Source: Deltaproteobacteria bacterium (GTDB lineage: Bacteria; Desulfobacterota_B; Binatia; UBA9968). From it: DNA of 14,739 nt. This document shows, one piece after another, positions 1 to 7,027 of the stretch (positions within the stretch are counted from its first letter, which is position 1; every line of letters starts with the position of its first letter). The notes under the pieces were generated by a model. The model saw only the letters and a program-made list of their open reading frames with translations, was not told where the DNA came from and ran no database searches. A program made the position numbers and the translations under genes. The stretch is from NCBI GenBank assembly GCA_027297485.1, contig JAPUHZ010000367.1:1-14739 (forward strand), given 5' to 3'.

Positions 1-1
1 T

Positions 2-70
2 CTATTCATCACCAGGATACATCAGAATGGCTTCGATTTGACCGAAAGAGCTCTAGCGGTGCTCATGTGA
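2..70 (+). CDS. Possible C-terminal tail of a protein entering from the left edge
   Basis: Frame 2 is open from the window edge to a TGA at 68-70 and encodes 22 residues that include NGFDLTERALAVLM. The composition is protein-like, but the stretch is too short to assign to a family. The surrounding sequence is degraded, so chance openness or a pseudogene remnant is equally possible. Sequence to the left of the window would decide. Confidence 0.2.
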   Translation, partial: LFITRIHQNGFDLTERALAVLM

Positions 71-278
71 CCGCTTGGAAATGATAAGAACTTCCTTTTA
101 TGCATAGCCACCAAGAACCGAAGAATTCCCCAAACAGCCACCGGTCAGCCCGCCGTCGAGAGTGCCAAGCGGCTATCAGATAGAACACACTGGCCTGGAT
201 CGTCATTTTGCTTGAGAAATAAAAAGCCAGTACACCCTTGCATAAAATCGCAAAAGCGGCCGGCTCTAATTTGCTCAT
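63..278 (-). CDS. Small hydrophobic ORF, possibly a remnant of an ABC-2-type permease
   Basis: The ORF has 71 codons with ATG at 278, preceded by a purine-rich AAGGGGGT about 5 bases upstream that could act as a ribosome binding site. Residues 8-38 are hydrophobic and contain LAFYFSSKMTIQASVFYLI. This loosely recalls the first membrane segment of ABC-2/GldF-type permeases, where a conserved lysine-glutamate, FSSP and a hydrophobic VF-L pattern are seen. After residue 38 the protein becomes arginine- and tryptophan-rich and no longer fits that family, which suggests a frameshift or simple lack of function. The neighbouring genes on the right are clearly decayed. The permease link is an impression from one short segment, so it could equally be a non-coding ORF. 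Confidence 0.25.
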   Translation of the reverse strand: MSKLEPAAFAILCKGVLAFYFSSKMTIQASVFYLIAAWHSRRRADRWLFGEFFGSWWLCIKGSSYHFQAVT

Positions 279-599
279 TTTACCCCCTTCGTTGGCCTCA
301 CGTCACACTGCAAGCCTTATCAAAGATGGAAGGGCCCTAGTTGTATGGTTTAACTGGATAGATCTCTATCAACTATGGGAAAGATCTGTCAACCGAAGGG
401 CAAAAAAAATCAATCTGCAATGGAATAATTTGGAGTATTAGGGATCATTTCGGAACATTTACGACAGATGCGCAGATTAATTTTGGGCTGGGCCTAGCCA
501 ATCGTCCACACGATGCAATTAAACGACGCTTTATTTGAGTCTTGGGCAGGATGCAATTGAAGGGCTACTTAACTGCACCTCAGCAGTATTTTGTCCTGA
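279..599. other. Gene-free stretch
   Basis: I see no convincing coding signal here. The plus-strand ORF at 238-441 has no recognisable motif. A TTGACA at 387-392 on the minus strand is followed 16-18 bases later only by poor -10 candidates (GATAGA or TAGAGA), so a promoter for the small ORF at 63-278 is possible but weak. Two copies of ATGCAATT (512-519 and 551-558) are probably coincidental. The stretch looks like decayed intergenic DNA. Confidence 0.5.
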
Positions 600-1282
600 T
601 CAAAGATTCTCAAAAGGTGGAGTGTGACTTTCAGAGCTTCTGTTCGGCAAGGAGGGCTTGTATAGCATCCAGATATGGTGACACCTCCAATAGGCCGCAA
701 AACTGCTAATCCCCTTGTTCCGATCCCTGTACCGAACGCTCCTATTCGGGTGCCTTTCGACGAGAAGCCTTCCCCCGGTGCTTTCCGTCAGGTCATGAAG
801 CGGAATGTAAAGGCTCAGGTCATCATCAGTTTGAAAGAAGATGTCCCAACCAAAACTGTCCTCGTGGAACCCAAAAGCTCTCTTGCCTCGGTCATGCTCC
901 AAGTAAATGTCATGGCCCACTAGCAACGGGATGTCGCCGAGGTAGCCGGCTAAGCCCTGGCTGAGACACTCTTGCAAGACGAGAGGTAGTGCGTCAGACG
1001 ACCCATATATCGACTTGTCGTAGAGGGTCCTCCTTACGTGGAGGTGCCACCGCCACGTCGTCCACTTCCTGACAAGACGCCTCGCTAAGCCTTTCCACCC
1101 TCGTACGCTGTAATTCGCCAGTGACTTTACCTGGAAAAACTCCAATTAGAGGCCGATGCAGGCATCCTCTCATACATCTCGCGGACTCTCGATACCACCG
1201 GAGCTCGTAGATGGATTCCCGTCCGAACGAAGCCATTCTCATTAAATTCACGTAACGCCTTGTCACTCAGGACTCCTTCCAT
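600..1282 (-). pseudogene. Frameshifted phytanoyl-CoA dioxygenase (PhyH)-like Fe(II)/2-oxoglutarate oxygenase
   Basis: Two reading frames together give a PhyH-like protein. Frame 1 starts at ATG 1282, has GGGGAG about 8 bases upstream, and runs 51 codons to TAA at 1127-1129. It reads LSDKALREFNENGFVR, the typical 'enzyme-must-move, N-G-F-V' opening of PhyH enzymes. The second frame (about 1120 down to 600) carries the core: a hydrophobic stretch, then FGFHEDSFGWDIF and LSLYIPLHDLTESTGGRLLVE. HED supplies the HxD pair of the iron-binding triad, and the IPL-D-T--G-G pattern is the usual following strand. The distal histidine and 2-oxoglutarate-binding arginine are not recognisable because the end has drifted. 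Substrate is unknown. The gene sits head-to-head with a broken LysR regulator at 1418, so it may once have been that regulator's target. It is almost certainly inactive. Confidence 0.65.
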
Positions 1283-1417
1283 TATCGAACTCCCCAGATC
1301 ATAGGCTCAAACGCCAAAGCGAAACCCGAAAATATGTGGGCGTGTGTCCCCAAATTCGCGAAGGGGCTGCAAATGCACGCACACTATCATCTGCCGGCAC
1401 CCCACCCCTTTTCGTTC

Positions 1418-1977
1418 AATTGGACTCAAATTCGGTGTGCGCTTCCCCAGGCAAGCAGCCTTGGGGAGCTCGGAACGGCCACGAAAACGGCCCGACACGG
1501 TTTTCCCTTGTTCTGCAGCGGGGCAGTATCCGATAATGGGCACTTATGTCAATTTGACCAGCAAGAGTACGACGAAAAACTCTATCAGGGAAACGGCCGG
1601 GGAATTGGCCTGACGCGGGAGGAGCGAGACTTTCTGAGAAATTCCAAGGCGATTCTATCTCAGGCCGAAAAGCAAGAAGAGAAACTCAACTCTAACCAAA
1701 GGGAGAGAAAGGTCGGATCTCTCACGGTGGGTGAGAGTCATGGTCCATCGGCATCTCTTCTGCCATCACTCTTAGCCAGATTCCAAAAGAACCATCCGCA
1801 GACTGACCTCACCCTAGAACAAGCAGCAGTGAAACTATAGAACGATTGGTTTTGAACTCGGAAGTGGAAATTGCGGAGGTCGCCAACCCTTCTGGGTCTC
1901 CACGCATCACTGTAGAGCCCTATCGCCAAGAGAGGATCTTAGCCTTCGCCTCAGTTGGACATTTATTAAAAAAATGA
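1418..1977 (+). pseudogene. Truncated, frameshifted LysR-family transcriptional regulator
   Basis: The frame open to a TAG at 1838-1840 shows, in order, a degraded helix-turn-helix region (from about 1418, NWTQIRCAL), then EKLYQGNGRGIGLTREERDFL (the wing and start of the linker helix), a coiled linker (ILSQAEKQEEKLNSNQ) and the first strand and helix of the effector domain (VGSLTVGESHGPSASLLP and LLARFQKNHPQ). After a shift near 1817-1822 the homology continues in another frame (SSSETIERLVLNSEVEIAEV, then SGSPRITVEPYRQERILAF) to TGA 1975-1977. LysR proteins are about 300 residues. Only about 185 codons remain, so the second effector lobe is missing. The helix-turn-helix itself is poorly conserved and the true start is unclear. 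It lies divergent to the dioxygenase pseudogene, a classic LysR arrangement. Non-functional as read. Confidence 0.75.
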
Positions 1978-1990
1978 GGAGACCGCCTCT
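1968..1990 (-). terminator. Weak intrinsic terminator after the alaC-glpX operon
   Basis: On the minus strand, just after the stop codon of the small membrane protein, GAGG and CCTC can pair around a 6-base loop (CGGTCT). They are followed two bases later by seven T residues. The stem is only 4 bp, so efficiency would be low, but the position at the end of the operon and the T-run support a terminator. Confidence 0.4.
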
Positions 1991-1991
1991 G

Positions 1992-2231
1992 TCATTTGCG
2001 TCGCTTGAGGATCTTCTCTAGCTGTTTTCGGTCCTCTTCTAAAATCTTTTCCTGCGAAGGCGTGACGGTCTCTTGAGAAGTAATTTTTCTCTCTGCTGAC
2101 TTATAGAGCTTTTGGAGATCGGGCCAAAACAACCAGAGTGCGAAGGCAGTCACCCATGCCAGGAGGCTGAAAAAAATAGAGAGTACAATAAACCTGAACC
2201 AACCCCGCTTTTTCCTCCTCTTTCTCTTCAT
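1992..2231 (-). CDS. Small single-pass membrane protein of unknown function
   Basis: The protein has 79 residues. A strongly basic N-terminus (residues 1-9, KRKRRKKR) precedes one hydrophobic segment at about 11-35 (FIVLSIFFSLLAWVTAFALW), so it should sit in the inner membrane with the N-terminus in the cytoplasm and the C-terminus outside. Residues 36-79 are charged and probably helical (EEDRKQLEKILKRR), which suggests a short coiled coil or a docking tail. No family is recognised. ATG at 2231 lies 24 bases after the glpX stop; no good ribosome binding site is visible, so translation may depend on the upstream gene. It is the last gene of the operon. The consistent charge and hydrophobic layout make it likely real. 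Confidence 0.6.
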   Translation of the reverse strand: MKRKRRKKRGWFRFIVLSIFFSLLAWVTAFALWLFWPDLQKLYKSAERKITSQETVTPSQEKILEEDRKQLEKILKRRK

Positions 2232-2255
2232 AATCAGAGCCGACAGAATGAAAAA

Positions 2256-3209
2256 TTAATACTTTGGCTTGAATTCGAAAAAATGGGTGGTATCGATGAT
2301 CCGGATGGTGTGGGTTTTAGAGCGCATGACAACAGATTCAGTGGTCGCCCCATGAGCGGAGAAGTGAACCCCGTTGAGGTAGTCTCCGTCTGTCACTCCC
2401 GTGGCGGCAAACATGACTTCCCCACCAGCCAGCTCTTCGAGGGAATATTTCTTTGCTATGTCCTTAATCCCCATGGTCTGGGCCCGCTCAATCTCTTGCT
2501 GGTTTCTCGGCTTTAAACGTCCTTGCATATCGCCCCCCACGCAGCGTAGCGCAGCGGCTGCCAGGACCCCTTCGGGAGCGCCCCCAATGCCGATGAGTAA
2601 ATCGATTCCGGTCTCGGGTTTGGTTGTGGCGATGGCGGCCGAGACATCCCCGTCGCTGATCAACCTGATCCGAGCACCGGTCGTTCGGACCTCCTGGATC
2701 AGGGCTTCATGTCGGGGCCGATAGAGGATGATCACGGTTAAATCCTCCACCCGCTGCCCCTTGGCCTTGGCAAGGGCCTTAAGGTTTTCTGTAGGGCTCT
2801 TATCGAGATCAATGACCCCTTTTCCCACGGGGCCTACTGCGATCTTGTCCATGTAGGTATCCGGACAGTGGAGAAAGTTGCCCTTCTCTGCGATGGCTAT
2901 GACCGCTAAAGCATTCGGGCCTCCGTTAGCGCAGATGGTAGTTCCCTCTAACGGGTCCAGGGCAATATCGACTTGAGGACCGCCACCGGCGCCGACTTTT
3001 TCGCCGATATAAAGCATCGGGGCTTCATCCCTCTCCCCCTCTCCAATAACCACCGTGCCCTCTATAGGAAAGTCGTTAAAGGCCCGACGCATCGCATCCA
3101 CTGCGGCCTGATCCGCTGCCTTTTCATCTCCCCTGCCCATCAGGCGGGCGCATGATAGGGCGGCCGCCTCGGTAACGCGAACAACTTCTAATGCGAGGTT
3201 TCGATCCAT
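2256..3209 (-). CDS. glpX: Class II fructose-1,6-bisphosphatase, GlpX
   Basis: GlpX hydrolyses fructose 1,6-bisphosphate to fructose 6-phosphate and phosphate, the committed gluconeogenic step, using divalent metal in the cytoplasm. The 317 residues match the family's usual length. Family blocks are intact: GEGERDEAPMLYIGE (56-70, metal-binding acidic residues), DIALDPLEGTTICANGG (81-97, the Li+-sensitive phosphatase D-P-L-E-G-T motif), IGIGGAPEGVLAAAAL (about 206-221) and GVTDGDYLNGVHF near the C-terminus. ATG 3209 has AGGGAG about 8 bases upstream. The start lies inside the end of apgM (22-base overlap), which indicates translational coupling. Together with ApgM it covers two steps of gluconeogenesis or lower glycolysis. 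A sedoheptulose-1,7-bisphosphatase side activity is known for some relatives and cannot be excluded. Confidence 0.95.
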   Translation of the reverse strand: MDRNLALEVVRVTEAAALSCARLMGRGDEKAADQAAVDAMRRAFNDFPIEGTVVIGEGERDEAPMLYIGEKVGAGGGPQVDIALDPLEGTTICANGGPNALAVIAIAEKGNFLHCPDTYMDKIAVGPVGKGVIDLDKSPTENLKALAKAKGQRVEDLTVIILYRPRHEALIQEVRTTGARIRLISDGDVSAAIATTKPETGIDLLIGIGGAPEGVLAAAALRCVGGDMQGRLKPRNQQEIERAQTMGIKDIAKKYSLEELAGGEVMFAATGVTDGDYLNGVHFSAHGATTESVVMRSKTHTIRIIDTTHFFEFKPKY

Positions 3210-4414
3210 GGTTTTCTCCCTTCTATGATTGCTTCTATCAAGGTAAAAGCCTTTTTCACAACTATACCGGTGCTTTTTGCATCCCTTTCGTTATAACCGA
3301 AGCCCTTGTCTTCTCCTCTATCAGTCGAGGCAAAAAGGACAAAAGGAACCGGATCGGAGACGTGGGTTTTTAAGACAATCGAAGTCGGGTGATCAGGAAG
3401 AAGAAGGACCCTCCAATCCTGCCATCGATCCAGGCCTTGGAGCATAGTCCCCACAACTTTTTCATCAAAGTCTTCTATGGCCTTAATTTTTTTTTCTATA
3501 TCCCCCATATGGCCGGCCTCATCCGGGGCTTCGACGTGGATAAAAATGAGATCCATTTGTTCCAACGCGCGTAACCCATACTCCGCCTTGCCCTTGTAGT
3601 TGGTGTCGAAAAAGCCGGTAATTCCAGGAACCCGGATCCGTTCCAGGCCGGCATAAAGCCCAAGGCCATTGATGATATCCACCGCTGAGATCACACCTCC
3701 CTGGATACCAAACCTTTCCTTGAGGGAAGGCATTCGCGGCGCCCTCCCTTGCCCCCAGAGCCAGATCGAGGTCGCTCTTCTCTCCCCTCTCTCTTCACGT
3801 TTACGGTTGACAGGATGCTGGGCGAGGAGAGTCTGCGAGCGTTCCATGAGATTACGAAGCCATTCACAACCCTCTCCCCCAGGCAGGTAAGGGTCGATTA
3901 TCTTATCTATGATGTCGTGTGGCGGGGTGGTTGTCATATTCTCTTTTCCCCCACGCCAAACCATCAGATGGCGGTAACTCACCCCAGCATAGAATTCCAC
4001 TCCGTCTCCTCCCAGCCGGCGGTTCACGTCCCGGATGATTTCAGCCGCCTCTTCGGTGGAGATATGGCCGGCAGTGAAATCCTCCATGACGGAGGTGGCC
4101 CCCTCTCTTCTGAGAGTGACAAAATTGCAGCGAAAGGCAATATCCTGCGGCCCTAGCGATACTCCCATGCTGGCTGCCTCGAGTGGAGAGCGACCGGTGT
4201 GATAGAGATTGGGATCATAGCCAAGAATGCTCATGTTTCCCACATCGCTTCCCGGCGGAAAGCCTTCGGGAATGGTATGGGCAAGGCCGAATATGCCACG
4301 GGAGGCAAGCCAATCCATATGGGGCGTTGCAGCCACCTCCAATGGCGTTTTCCCGCCTAGGTCGTCCAACGGATAGTCCGCCATTCCATCTCCTTGCAGA
4401 ATGACATATTTCAC
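3188..4414 (-). CDS. apgM: 2,3-bisphosphoglycerate-independent phosphoglycerate mutase, ApgM type
   Basis: It interconverts 3-phosphoglycerate and 2-phosphoglycerate without bisphosphoglycerate, by way of a phosphoserine intermediate. It belongs to the alkaline-phosphatase superfamily and to the archaeal-type (ApgM) branch of about 400 residues; this one has 408. Visible motifs are QGDGMAD (7-13, metal aspartate), PPGSDVGNMSILGYD (53-67, with Ser56 the likely phosphorylated residue), HPVNRKREERG and IWLWGQG in the middle, HVEAPDEAGHMGD (second metal cluster), and LPDHPTS plus THVSDPVPF near the end. The start is GTG at 4414, with GGAGG 8 bases upstream and a GTGA overlap with the thrC stop, so the two are translationally coupled. 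Older annotation often calls this family 'phosphonopyruvate decarboxylase-related'; the motifs favour the mutase. Being next to thrC and hom also resembles archaeal and deltaproteobacterial gene orders. ThrH/homoserine-kinase-like roles have been suggested for some relatives beside thrC, but nothing here proves that. Confidence 0.92.
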   Translation of the reverse strand: MKYVILQGDGMADYPLDDLGGKTPLEVAATPHMDWLASRGIFGLAHTIPEGFPPGSDVGNMSILGYDPNLYHTGRSPLEAASMGVSLGPQDIAFRCNFVTLRREGATSVMEDFTAGHISTEEAAEIIRDVNRRLGGDGVEFYAGVSYRHLMVWRGGKENMTTTPPHDIIDKIIDPYLPGGEGCEWLRNLMERSQTLLAQHPVNRKREERGERRATSIWLWGQGRAPRMPSLKERFGIQGGVISAVDIINGLGLYAGLERIRVPGITGFFDTNYKGKAEYGLRALEQMDLIFIHVEAPDEAGHMGDIEKKIKAIEDFDEKVVGTMLQGLDRWQDWRVLLLPDHPTSIVLKTHVSDPVPFVLFASTDRGEDKGFGYNERDAKSTGIVVKKAFTLIEAIIEGRKPWIETSH

Positions 4415-5562
4415 TTCTCTTCCTCCCCCTTAAAGAGAGCCGCAAGGGACTCCAGATCCGGGGCTATACGGATCGGTTGAGCTGATTGGCGGATGGCTAC
4501 GTCGGGATCCTTAAGCCCATGACCTGTCAGGGTACAGACTACCCTATCCCCTTTGTGGAAGAGTCCCCCCTTCTGTTTCTTCATCACCCCTGCAACCGAC
4601 ACAGCAGAGGCGGGTTCGGCTAGAACCCCCTCACAATCAGCTAAAAGTTTGTAAGCGGCAATGATCTCATCATCACTGACCGTCTCGATGACCCCTTGAG
4701 ATTCATCTCGGGCTGCCAAGGCTCCCTGCCAACTGGCCGGGTTGCCGATTCTAATGGCGCTGGCAATGGTCTCAGGTTGCTTCACCACTTTGCCGAGCAC
4801 AATGGGTGCGGCTCCGGTTGCTTGGAAGCCCATCATCCTGGGAAGGGAGGTCACTTGACCAATCTCCAGGTATTCTTTATATCCCTTCCAGTAAGCGGTG
4901 ATGTTTCCAGCATTCCCCACCGGGAGAAAGTGGTAATCCGGCGCCTTTCCCATATGATCGCATATTTCAAAGGCGGCCGTTTTCTGGCCCGCTATTCGGT
5001 ATGGGTTTAGAGAATTAACGAGGGTAATTTGAAAATGGTTTGCCGCTTCCTTGACCAGGCAGAGGGCGGCATCAAAGTTTCCGTCCACCTCGATGACCTT
5101 GGCGCCGTGAATCATAGCTTGGCTTAGTTTCCCCAGAGAGATACTTCCCTGGGGTACGAGGACGTAGGCCTTAAGACCGGCCCTTGCCGCATAGGCTGCG
5201 GCAGAGGCAGAGGTATTCCCCGTGGAGGCACAAATGATTGCCCTGCTCCCCTCTTCCACCGCCTTGCTGACGGCCACGGTCATCCCTCTGTCTTTAAAGG
5301 AGCAAGTCGGATTGAGTCCTTCAAGCTTGAGGTAGAGATGGATGTTAGGGTTGATCACCTGCTCGAGATTGTGACAGCGCAGCAGCGGAGTGTTCCCTTC
5401 GTGCAGCGTGACAATGCACTCCTCGTTTTTGACCGGCAGCAGATCCCAGTAGTAACGGATGACCCCCGGCCAAATAGCCACATCCCTTTTACTGCGCGTC
5501 TTTACCGCCCTCACGACTTTTTGTCCCTTAGTTTTCACCTGGTGTTCCATATCGGGAACCAA
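4411..5562 (-). CDS. thrC: Threonine synthase, PLP-dependent
   Basis: ThrC converts O-phosphohomoserine and water to L-threonine and phosphate, the last step of the pathway. It is a fold-type II PLP enzyme of the shorter (about 350-residue) class. Visible are EGNTPLL (55-61), the Schiff-base lysine in NPTCSFKDRGM (Lys90), the STGNTSAS substrate loop (113-120), the phosphate-binding glycine loop PVGNAGN (214-220) and CTLTGHGLKDP close to the C-terminus. The longest ORF begins with TTG at 5562, but ATG at 5550 (residue 5) is the more likely start, giving 379 residues. No strong ribosome binding site precedes either. Both lie inside the end of hom, so expression is probably coupled. The first 25 residues are basic and not typical of the family. 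Homoserine kinase (thrB) is not in the window and must lie elsewhere or be replaced. Confidence 0.94.
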   Translation of the reverse strand: MVPDMEHQVKTKGQKVVRAVKTRSKRDVAIWPGVIRYYWDLLPVKNEECIVTLHEGNTPLLRCHNLEQVINPNIHLYLKLEGLNPTCSFKDRGMTVAVSKAVEEGSRAIICASTGNTSASAAAYAARAGLKAYVLVPQGSISLGKLSQAMIHGAKVIEVDGNFDAALCLVKEAANHFQITLVNSLNPYRIAGQKTAAFEICDHMGKAPDYHFLPVGNAGNITAYWKGYKEYLEIGQVTSLPRMMGFQATGAAPIVLGKVVKQPETIASAIRIGNPASWQGALAARDESQGVIETVSDDEIIAAYKLLADCEGVLAEPASAVSVAGVMKKQKGGLFHKGDRVVCTLTGHGLKDPDVAIRQSAQPIRIAPDLESLAALFKGEEEK

Positions 5563-6959
5563 ATGGGATTAGCGAGAATGTAGTTTTTTCGGGAGATGAT
5601 TGCCAGGGCATTTTTTATCTGTCCTATGGTGGCTCGCTCAAGGGTAATAACAAAGGGTAATATTCTCCGAGGGTTTTCAGCAAGACGATAAGTTCGCGCC
5701 AAACTTTGCAATTCGTCCTCACTATGACTCAATTGCCAAATTTCAGAAACATTGATCCCTGCCTTCCCGAAGGTTTGACAGATATCACCCACAATCCCGA
5801 TGCGGTCTTTGACCACGAACCGGAGATAGAAACCGGCAGCGATCTGGCTCTTGGATTGAACGGTCAATGTTCCGGGCGCGGTGAGAGTGGGAGGGCAGCC
5901 TAAACGCTGCCGCCGCCCTCGCGCCAACTCACAGACATCGCCCATAATAGCGACAGCCGTTGCCCCACCTCCGGCCCCTGGACCGACGAATACGTAGTTC
6001 CAGTCTCGACTTTCTACCTGGTTCTCGTTGCGGTCCAGGCCGCTCCGCTTCCCTTTAAAGAAGATAGCATTGGTTGGGCCGTCGATCGCCGAAAGAAAAT
6101 GGTCATGGGGCACGAGCACCGGAGCGACATACGCTTGGATGGCGCCGCCCTCATTATTAGCAACGGCTAAGTGCTTTATCGTACAGCCCCCCTTTCGATC
6201 TGCGTACAGAAAATCTATAGCATGGATCTCCTCGATGCCCTTGCGCCAGATGGTCCCTGGCTCTATGTGTAGACCGAAGGTGACCGCAGCCAGCAGAATC
6301 AGCTTCGCCTCGGCATCCATTCCGCTCGTGTCTGACTTGGAATTTGTCTCAGCGTATCCTCGATCCTGCGCTTCTCGAAGTGCACCCTCATAGGATTTTC
6401 CACTATTCTTCATCTCCGAGAGGACGTAGTTGCAGGTCCCATTGACGATCCCATAGATGGCTTCCGGTTCCTCTGCCGAAAAACTCTCCGTGAGAGACCT
6501 AATGATGGGAATACCTCCTCCCACACAAGCCTCGAATCTCAGTTCTTGGCCGTACCGCCCTGCGGCCGACCATATCTCCTTGCCGAACTTTGCCAGGACG
6601 GCTTTATCGGATGTCACAACAGCTTTCCCTTTTTGAAAAGCTCGGATGATATAGTCCTTGAAAACGCTTAGCTGCCTCTCCTGCTGAAACCCAAGCGCTT
6701 CAATGATGATATCGGCAGCCGGGTGATCGGTAACGTCCTTCGGCCTAGTCGTAAACAGTGCAGGATGGGTTGAATACCATTTTTTTCTTGCGGGATGCCT
6801 TGTATAGATTTTCACGATTTCCAGTTCAAGATCGCTCCCCACCTTCCCTTTAGAATCCTTGAAGATAAATTCCTGGATCGCCTCGCCGACGGTTCCAGAC
6901 CCCAAGAGCCCTAACTTGACCTTGTTTCGGTTTTTCGACTTTTGCACGTCGCACCCCAA
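5535..6959 (-). CDS. hom: Homoserine dehydrogenase with C-terminal ACT domain
   Basis: Hom reduces aspartate-4-semialdehyde to L-homoserine with NAD(P)H, at the branch leading to threonine and methionine. The Rossmann motif GLLGSGTVG (17-25) is followed by the substrate lysine region VVTSDKAVLA (Lys119), EACVGGGIPII (143-153), IVNGTCNYVL (171-180) and the catalytic block GYAET-SD--G-DAEAK, in which Glu204, Asp210, Asp215 and Lys219 match the known yeast active-site set. A C-terminal ACT domain (about 385-460, with YLRFVVKDRIGIVGDICQTF) predicts feedback control, usually by threonine. The variant spacing is somewhat longer than the common 430-440 residues. The ORF can start at TTG 6959, but GTG 6947 with GGGG six bases upstream looks better, giving 470 residues. 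It follows alaC by 68-80 bases and overlaps thrC by 16 bases (28 if the TTG of thrC is used). Some positions (TSDK instead of the usual TANK) make it a divergent member. Confidence 0.93.
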   Translation of the reverse strand: MGCDVQKSKNRNKVKLGLLGSGTVGEAIQEFIFKDSKGKVGSDLELEIVKIYTRHPARKKWYSTHPALFTTRPKDVTDHPAADIIIEALGFQQERQLSVFKDYIIRAFQKGKAVVTSDKAVLAKFGKEIWSAAGRYGQELRFEACVGGGIPIIRSLTESFSAEEPEAIYGIVNGTCNYVLSEMKNSGKSYEGALREAQDRGYAETNSKSDTSGMDAEAKLILLAAVTFGLHIEPGTIWRKGIEEIHAIDFLYADRKGGCTIKHLAVANNEGGAIQAYVAPVLVPHDHFLSAIDGPTNAIFFKGKRSGLDRNENQVESRDWNYVFVGPGAGGGATAVAIMGDVCELARGRRQRLGCPPTLTAPGTLTVQSKSQIAAGFYLRFVVKDRIGIVGDICQTFGKAGINVSEIWQLSHSEDELQSLARTYRLAENPRRILPFVITLERATIGQIKNALAIISRKNYILANPIWFPIWNTR

Positions 6960-6976
6960 AACTACAAAACAGAAAC

Positions 6977-7011
6977 TTGATTCTAGGTTTTATCTATAAC
7001 TTTTGATTCTA
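6977..7011 (-). repeat. 9-bp direct repeat in the alaC-hom gap
   Basis: TTGATTCTA occurs at 6977-6985 and again at 7003-7011, 26 bases apart, in an AT-rich gap unlike its GC-richer surroundings. It could be a binding site or part of an internal promoter for hom (TATAGA lies between the copies on the minus strand), or chance. Confidence 0.25.
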
Positions 7012-7027
7012 ACAGGCTTTTATCGCC

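Noticed and set aside
675..923. Plus-strand ORF opposite the dioxygenase remnant
   Set aside because: The minus strand carries the recognisable HxD and IPL motifs, while the plus frame is proline-rich without a pattern.
994..1266. Alternative minus-strand ORF over the dioxygenase N-terminal region
   Set aside because: The N-G-F-V opening of PhyH proteins lies in another frame (1282-1127); this frame is arginine-rich and unlike any domain.
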